Shown: piece after piece, positions 6,824-10,372 of the stretch
Layout of the letters: every line of letters starts with the position of its first letter
Numbering within the stretch: the stretch's first letter is position 1
NCBI GenBank assembly: GCA_038216025.1
Contig: JBBQQK010000032.1
Location: forward strand, 1-10,372
Direction of reading: 5' to 3'
From: JBBQQK01 sp038216025
GTDB lineage: Bacteria; Patescibacteriota; UBA1384; XYA2-FULL-43-10; 1-14-0-10-43-13
DNA: 10,372 nt
Program-made: the position numbers and the translations under genes
The notes under the pieces: model-generated
Seen by the model: the letters and a program-made list of their open reading frames with translations, nothing else
What the model was told of the DNA's origin: nothing
Database searches by the model: none

Positions 6824-7862
6824 AAGACAGTTTTTGGAATACTGCGAACTCGAGAAGGGACAATCGAGCTTAACGATCGCAGGGTATGACCGGTATCTAG
6901 ACCGGTTTTTTGAGTGGCTAGCAATGGCTAAAAGCGAAAAATTTAAACTAGAAAGCGAAATAGCAGATGATGCACTTTCTGGAAACTGCGGGCCTGCCTC
7001 GCCGTTAGGCGGGCCTGCCTCGCCGTTAGGCGGGATGAAAAATGAGAACTCTGGACCCTTGGTCCCGGAAGATATTACTCAAGAGGTTGTCCGTCAGTAC
7101 CGTTTGCATATCAATAGGCTGAGTAATAAAGGTGTCGAGCTAAAAACCAGTACTCAAAATTACCACATAATAACTTTGCGGGCGTTTCTTAGATTTCTAT
7201 CTTATCGAGGAATCGAGTCTCTTTCTCCTGAGACTATTTCTATCGCCAAAACCGGCGATCGAGAAATAACTTTTTTAGAAAGCAATGAACTTCAAGGTTT
7301 TTTGAGCAGTCCGGATGATTCGACTCCGATGGGCCTAAGAGATAAAGCAATTTTGGAAATTTTATTTTCAACCGGAATGCGCGTTTCGGAATGTGCTGCC
7401 TTAGATATTGATGATATAAATTTTATAAAAGGAGAAATCGCCGTACTTGGCAAAGGTAGAAAGCTGCGACTTGTTTTCGTCTCCGAAGGTGCCATTTTGG
7501 CGCTAAAGGATTATCTTCTGACAAGGGGTTACCAAATAGATCCTGATAATCAAATTGCACAAAATATTCCGCTTTTTATCTCCAACAAGCATACTAGATT
7601 AACGGTACGTTCTATAGAGCGCATTGTTGAGAAATATGCTAAAAAGTCGGGGATTTTAAAAAAAGTATCTCCGCATACTCTCCGACACTCTTTTGCTACG
7701 GACTTACTTTCTGCCGGGGCTGATATTCGAAGCGTACAGTCATTGCTCGGTCATTCGTCGATAACTACAACACAAATTTATACGCATGTGACAGACAAAA
7801 GATTGAAAGAAGTATACGAGAGATACCACAACAAAGAAAAAGAACATCCTGACAAAAAATGA
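6798..7862 (+). CDS. xerC: Xer-type tyrosine recombinase (XerC/XerD family)
   Basis: The 354-residue protein has an N-terminal SAM-like core-binding domain (about 1-150) and a C-terminal catalytic domain. All six catalytic residues are visible: Arg195 (STGMRVSE), Lys219 (GKGRK), His293 and Arg296 (SPHTLRHSFA), His319 (LLGHSS) and the nucleophile Tyr328 (TTQIYTHV). The close fit to Xer motifs favours the housekeeping enzyme that resolves chromosome dimers at dif over a phage integrase. XerC and XerD cannot be told apart here. Family members are close to 300 residues; the excess is mostly a loop at about 45-89 holding two copies of GPASPLG from an embedded DNA repeat. The start overlaps the PAP2 gene by 26 bases, and no Shine-Dalgarno site is evident, so coupled translation is likely. 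The stop codon lies in the loop of a terminator hairpin. Confidence 0.93.
   Translation: MTKDLITLKRQFLEYCELEKGQSSLTIAGYDRYLDRFFEWLAMAKSEKFKLESEIADDALSGNCGPASPLGGPASPLGGMKNENSGPLVPEDITQEVVRQYRLHINRLSNKGVELKTSTQNYHIITLRAFLRFLSYRGIESLSPETISIAKTGDREITFLESNELQGFLSSPDDSTPMGLRDKAILEILFSTGMRVSECAALDIDDINFIKGEIAVLGKGRKLRLVFVSEGAILALKDYLLTRGYQIDPDNQIAQNIPLFISNKHTRLTVRSIERIVEKYAKKSGILKKVSPHTLRHSFATDLLSAGADIRSVQSLLGHSSITTTQIYTHVTDKRLKEVYERYHNKEKEHPDKK
6990..7034 (+). repeat. Two tandem 21-base GC-rich hairpin units inside the recombinase gene
   Basis: Two exact 21-base copies lie head to tail. Each can fold as CCTGCCT, a seven-base loop (CGCCGTT), then AGGCGGG, at 6993-7013 and 7014-7034, with one G-T wobble in the stem. 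The unit length is a multiple of three, so the frame is kept and each copy adds GPASPLG to the protein, in a loop of the N-terminal domain. The high G+C stands out against its surroundings. Similar short GC-rich palindromes are dispersed in Parcubacteria genomes, from general knowledge of such sequences. Confidence 0.85.
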
Positions 7863-7876
7863 CAGGACGTTCTTTT
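7838..7876. terminator. Bidirectional intrinsic terminator at the recombinase 3' end
   Basis: The arms at 7838-7851 and 7863-7876 pair over 14 positions with one mismatch on the plus strand (A7846 against C7868), which becomes a G-U wobble in a minus-strand transcript. The 11-base loop contains the recombinase TGA stop. On the plus strand the stem ends in TTCTTTT followed by a T-rich run. On the minus strand it ends in TTCTTTTTCTTTG. It can therefore serve both the recombinase and the small minus-strand ORF. Confidence 0.75.
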
Positions 7877-7893
7877 AATCTTCTTTGAGTCTT

Positions 7894-8049
7894 TTATTCT
7901 TTCGGCTCAAATATATTATCCCAAATTTCATAAACTTGGGCTTTAGCAAATTCTGGTTCTCTGTAAGAGGTTATTTTGTTCTTGATTTCCTCTATACGCT
8001 TTAAGCCTTCTGAAATCGGGCTCATTAAATTTTTGTTTTTGTTTTTCAT
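7894..8049 (-). CDS. Small ORF, 51 residues, unknown function
   Basis: This short frame starts at an ATG at 8049 and ends with TAA. The product begins MKNKNKNLMSPISEGLKRI and ends with the acidic, aromatic stretch YEIWDNIFEPKE. It is charged, probably helical (SEGLKRIEEIKNKI looks amphipathic), and has no signal peptide, membrane segment or cysteine. I do not recognise it. Support for coding comes from context: a near-consensus promoter about 60 bases upstream, a terminator 18 bases after the stop, and a composition like a real small protein. No Shine-Dalgarno site precedes either this ATG or the in-frame ATG at codon 9. It could be a small regulator or a partner of the neighbouring recombinase, but nothing in the sequence shows this. 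A non-coding RNA from the same promoter is the main alternative. Confidence 0.55.
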   Translation of the reverse strand: MKNKNKNLMSPISEGLKRIEEIKNKITSYREPEFAKAQVYEIWDNIFEPKE

Positions 8050-8066
8050 TTGTATTTTTGTGCTTG

Positions 8067-8094
8067 ATTAAGAATGATTGAATTTATTCTTAAT
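8067..8094. repeat. 28-base near-palindrome, dif-like layout or leader hairpin
   Basis: Two 9-base arms, ATTAAGAAT (8067-8075) and ATTCTTAAT (8086-8094), are perfect inverted repeats. Read as a Xer target, 11-base arms match at 10 of 11 positions around a 6-base centre (TTGAAT, 8078-8083), for 28 bases in all, the length and layout of dif sites. The right arm TTATTCTTAAT matches 8 of 11 positions of the E. coli XerD arm TTATGTTAAAT. It also lies within the predicted leader of the small ORF, so an RNA hairpin or an operator is equally possible. Confidence 0.5.
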
Positions 8095-8108
8095 TTTTGC
8101 ATTATGGT

Positions 8109-8137
8109 ATTGTATCAATTATTCAGATGTTTGTCAA
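8109..8137 (-). promoter_or_regulatory. Near-consensus sigma-70-type promoter for the small ORF
   Basis: On the minus strand, TTGACA (8137-8132) is followed by exactly 17 bases and TACAAT (8114-8109), with an extended TGA before the -10. Transcription would start near 8102, about 53 bases before the ATG at 8049. It is the best promoter match in the window and has nothing but the small ORF downstream before a terminator. Confidence 0.75.
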
Positions 8138-8156
8138 GGGCTAAGAGGTCGTGAAT

Positions 8157-8169
8157 GTTATTTAATAAC
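8157..8169. repeat. 13-base palindrome upstream of the small-ORF promoter
   Basis: GTTATTTAATAAC is a perfect palindrome with an odd centre (GTTATT, T, AATAAC). It ends 19 bases upstream of the -35 hexamer, a usual place for an activator or repressor site. A+T-rich palindromes of this size can arise by chance. Between it and the murE stop (8170-8247) I see no gene and no convincing terminator. Confidence 0.35.
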
Positions 8170-8247
8170 CAAAAGAGCAAGGGTCAAACAGGCTTTTTTC
8201 CTACACAAAACCGATCAACAGTTAATTGACATTAGTGTTAGATCGAG

Positions 8248-9579
8248 CTATATCTGAAAACGTTTTTCGAGTGCTTTTCGGGCAATTTTACGATCAGAAA
8301 AGGGAATAAATTTATCTGAGCCGATGGGGCCGACCGCCATTACTTCCTCGGCGCCTTTTCCTGTTATTATCACGACATCATTTTTCTTGGCCTCGCGAAT
8401 CGCTTTATTGATAGCCTGTTCTCTGTCAAGAACTTTCCAGTAGTTTCTATGTATTCGCCATTGATGCTTTGAGCCGCCTTTGTGTATGCCGGCCATCACT
8501 TCTTCGATAATTTGATCAGGATCTTCGTCGTAAGGGTCTTCATTGGTGAAAATGGCCAAATCTGAATATTGACCAGCCAAAGATCCCATGATCGGTCTTT
8601 TGGTTTTGTCTCTTCTACCTGTTGCGCCCAAAACTGCGATTAGTCTTCCGCCAGTGTTTTTCATGCCTTCTTTTATGGTTTCGTAAACATTTTTTAGCGA
8701 GTCGGCATTGTGAGCATAGTCGACTATGACAGTGAAATCCTGATCGTTTGATACCCGGATTGATTCCATTCTGCCGGGAACTAGCTTTATGTTCTCTAGT
8801 CCTTTTTTAATTTTTTCCGGATCTATTCCAAGCGCTAATCCAACGGAGAAAGCAGCTAAAGCATTTTGAATGTTAAATATTCCGGGAATATTAAGGTTTA
8901 CAATTGTTTGTCCCTTGTCATGAACAACGGTAAATGTAGCGCTATCAGTGCTTGTTAATATTTTCCTGGCTACCACGCCATGTTCTACCGGCTTCAGGGT
9001 TGAATACAAGAATTTACTGCTTCCTTTAACCTTGTAAAAGTCTTGCCAATGCTCATCGTCAAAATTGACGACAAACTTAGCTTGTGGGTTGTCCTTGAAT
9101 ACCTTGAGTTTGGCGTTTAAGTAATTTTCCTTTGTCTTGTGGTAATCAAGATGATCGTGTGAAAGATTGGTATAGGCCAAGGTGTCAAATTCCAAACCAA
9201 AAACACGGTTTTGGTCGATCGCTTGCGATGTAACCTCCATGATTGCGTATTCGCATTTAGCATCAACCGCTTTTCTCAAAAAATTTTGAATAACAGAGGC
9301 TGGAGGAGTTGTGACCCAGGCAATTTTTGTTCGATGAGGAATGACTTTCTGATCTATCTTGGTTGAAATTGTAGTCTCCATGGCGTTTTTTATCTCAGAA
9401 GCATCGAGTATCGAGGCAATCATATTGCAGACGGTAGTTTTGCCTTTGGTTCCGGTAATGCCTATTAACTTAATATTTTTGCCAGGATTGCCGTTTTTAA
9501 AAATAGCCCATTTGGTTTGCCAAAGATGGACTTTATTTTTTGAGGATTGGGGAAGAAGTTTTGATAATAGTTTTTTCAT
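8248..9579 (-). CDS. murE: MurE-type Mur ligase (UDP-N-acetylmuramyl tripeptide synthetase), short N-terminus
   Basis: Mur ligases of this class add the third stem-peptide residue to UDP-MurNAc-L-Ala-D-Glu in the cytoplasm, using ATP. Visible motifs in order are the P-loop GTKGKTT (43-49), EVTSQAIDQNRV (115-126), TNLSHDHLDYH (137-147), PGRME (268-272), VDYAHN (286-291) and GATGRRDKTKRP (318-329). The product is 443 residues, but the P-loop starts near residue 43 rather than near 110 as in E. coli MurE, so the N-terminal domain that binds the UDP part is reduced or absent. The DNPR motif that reads diaminopimelate in E. coli is EDPY (347-350), and GKGHE is GKGAE, so the residue added cannot be inferred. 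P-loop Asn is replaced by Lys45. The gene follows the FemAB-type gene in the same direction, 129 bases on; no strong Shine-Dalgarno site precedes the ATG. Confidence 0.93.
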   Translation of the reverse strand: MKKLLSKLLPQSSKNKVHLWQTKWAIFKNGNPGKNIKLIGITGTKGKTTVCNMIASILDASEIKNAMETTISTKIDQKVIPHRTKIAWVTTPPASVIQNFLRKAVDAKCEYAIMEVTSQAIDQNRVFGLEFDTLAYTNLSHDHLDYHKTKENYLNAKLKVFKDNPQAKFVVNFDDEHWQDFYKVKGSSKFLYSTLKPVEHGVVARKILTSTDSATFTVVHDKGQTIVNLNIPGIFNIQNALAAFSVGLALGIDPEKIKKGLENIKLVPGRMESIRVSNDQDFTVIVDYAHNADSLKNVYETIKEGMKNTGGRLIAVLGATGRRDKTKRPIMGSLAGQYSDLAIFTNEDPYDEDPDQIIEEVMAGIHKGGSKHQWRIHRNYWKVLDREQAINKAIREAKKNDVVIITGKGAEEVMAVGPIGSDKFIPFSDRKIARKALEKRFQI

Positions 9580-9630
9580 AATTCTTTGCTTTTCAGGATG
9601 AGGTGTATTTTATTAAAAAACCTCACATAA

Positions 9631-9651
9631 CCTCTCCTTGGAAAGGAGAGG
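9631..9651. repeat. Perfect 9-base inverted repeat between femAB and murE
   Basis: The arms CCTCTCCTT (9631-9639) and AAGGAGAGG (9643-9651) pair fully around a 3-base loop. In a minus-strand transcript the stem lies about 58 bases after the FemAB stop, and a run of six U follows ten bases beyond it (9620-9615). The gap makes it a weak intrinsic terminator at best. It may instead be a remnant of a dispersed palindromic element or a stabilising hairpin in a femAB-murE message. Confidence 0.6.
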
Positions 9652-9690
9652 GACTTAATTCTGATTACTGATCGGCTTACCAGTTTATTA

Positions 9691-9716
9691 ACTTATTTAC
9701 TTATTTACTTATTTAC
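9691..9716. repeat. 8-base tandem repeat, 3.25 copies, over the FemAB stop codon
   Basis: The unit ACTTATTT is repeated at 9691, 9699 and 9707, followed by AC. On the minus strand it places the TAA stop of the FemAB gene in the first copy and gives further TAA triplets in other frames. Copy-number change after the first stop would not alter the protein. Confidence 0.8.
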
Positions 9717-10372
9717 GCCTTATTTTTTCAGCTATCTTAAATAATTTGTATTCAAATGGCTTAATAATCATGTCATAACAACCTGCTATGTCTTTTTGAA
9801 AACCGCCAAACTGTTTCTTGAAGCGAGTAATGCCTGCCCAAGAATGGTTTGGGTCTTCGTCCGGAGCGATGCCAAGCAAGTTGTAGCCGGTATATCCGTT
9901 TTCTTTGGCATAGCGGGCAATTTCCCAGTGCAACAGATATGGCGCCATTAGGTTTTTATGTTCGTTGCTTGATCCGCCATAGAGGTAAAGAAGCTCTTTG
10001 CCATCATGTATCAGGATGGCTGTGGAAAGAGGAACTTTCTTCTTGTCTATTTGTGCGTAAACAGCGCACATTTGAGAATAGCCTTTTTCGCTCAAGATTT
10101 CAAGCAACTTTTGAAAATAGGCCTTGCTGCGATATGTGACTTTGTGTCGATCTCCCGTATTTGTGTATTGATCGTAAAAAATGTCTAATTGATCTTTGTC
10201 TAGAAATTCAAAGTTCAAGTTGCTTTTTTGGGCAATTTTAATATTATATCTTCCTTTTTGCTTCATGCCGGCGAGGATTTCATCTTCGTTTTTTGTCAGA
10301 TCAATAATCCAATTGTTTTCCGGTTGCATCTCCTCAAAAGATTTCGTCCAGTTTCCACTTTTCGGCCCGCCT
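9709..10372 (-). CDS. FemAB/FemX-family aminoacyl transferase, N-terminus cut by window edge
   Basis: The last 220 codons are visible and end in IRRK with TAA. The motifs are typical of FemAB/FemX enzymes, which add amino acids from aminoacyl-tRNA to the peptidoglycan stem peptide: NEDEILAGMKQKGRYNIKIA, LYLYGGSSNEHKNLMAPYLL, GYNLLGIAP and the C-terminal RFKKQFGGF. Full-length members have two GNAT-like subdomains and are over 300 residues, so the first subdomain is mostly missing. An ATG at 10329 would give 206 residues, but I reject it as the true start: the frame stays open for 14 more codons to the edge, and the GAGGAG before that ATG abuts it with no spacer and encodes Glu-Glu. It lies upstream of the MurE-type gene, in keeping with cell-wall synthesis. 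Which residue it transfers is unknown. Confidence 0.9.
   Translation of the reverse strand, partial: GGPKSGNWTKSFEEMQPENNWIIDLTKNEDEILAGMKQKGRYNIKIAQKSNLNFEFLDKDQLDIFYDQYTNTGDRHKVTYRSKAYFQKLLEILSEKGYSQMCAVYAQIDKKKVPLSTAILIHDGKELLYLYGGSSNEHKNLMAPYLLHWEIARYAKENGYTGYNLLGIAPDEDPNHSWAGITRFKKQFGGFQKDIAGCYDMIIKPFEYKLFKIAEKIRRK
10364..10372 (-). repeat. Possible edge of another copy of the GC-rich hairpin repeat
   Basis: The minus strand begins AGGCGGGCC, an exact 9-base match to 7007-7015 across the unit junction in the recombinase gene. It is read in the same frame (Gly-Gly-Pro). Only the right arm of a unit would be inside the window, so the call is tentative. Confidence 0.4.

Noticed and set aside
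6990..7034. Tandem units as a CRISPR fragment
   Set aside because: The copies are directly adjacent with no spacers, and the unit is a coding in-frame hairpin.
8171..8247. Terminator after murE
   Set aside because: A run of six T (8193-8198 region) is present but no stable stem is placed before it on either strand.
10327..10329. ATG at 10329 as a FemAB start with GAGGAG before it
   Set aside because: The purine run touches the ATG with no spacing, the frame is open to the edge, and the product would lack most of the first subdomain.

Overview
The window looks like chromosomal sequence from a small-genome bacterium of the Candidate Phyla Radiation (Patescibacteria, probably the Parcubacteria group). 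This is an inference. It rests on moderate A+T content, a MurE-type ligase lacking the usual N-terminal domain, a FemAB-type enzyme beside it, a polytopic VirB6/TrbL-like protein with a very long soluble tail, few Shine-Dalgarno sites, and a short GC-rich hairpin repeat embedded in frame in a gene. TGA is used as an ordinary stop.

Left part (1-6107, minus strand): four genes run in one direction with short gaps or overlaps. In transcription order they are a membrane-anchored TPR-like protein (6107-5550), an exported protein with six cysteines (5526-4159), a 950-residue VirB6/TrbL-like membrane protein with a PEGA-like outer domain (4162-1310, ATGA overlap with the gene before), and a protein with an HEISH zincin motif that runs off the left edge (1297-1). 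The last of these is easily missed because it has no stop inside the window. Together they look like part of an envelope or type IV secretion-like apparatus, and they are the best candidate here for an undescribed system.

Middle part (6108-7876, plus strand): a 140-base divergent spacer carries an extended -10 element placed so that transcription would begin at or next to the ATG of a PAP2-family lipid phosphatase (6248-6823), i.e. a leaderless message. A Xer-type tyrosine recombinase (6798-7862) overlaps its end by 26 bases and carries a two-copy 21-base hairpin repeat in frame within its N-terminal domain. A bidirectional hairpin terminator holds the recombinase stop codon in its loop.

Positions 7877-8247 are mostly non-coding but contain an unreported-looking unit on the minus strand: a near-consensus promoter (TTGACA, 17 bases, TACAAT), a 28-base near-palindrome with the 11-6-11 layout of a dif site, and a 51-codon ORF ending at the shared terminator.

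Right part (8248-10372, minus strand): a FemAB-family aminoacyl transferase, cut by the right edge, lies upstream of a MurE-type ligase. Both act in peptidoglycan building, and the PAP2 enzyme probably recycles the lipid carrier of the same pathway. The last nine bases match the hairpin repeat found in the recombinase gene, in the same reading frame, which suggests a second in-frame copy just beyond the edge.
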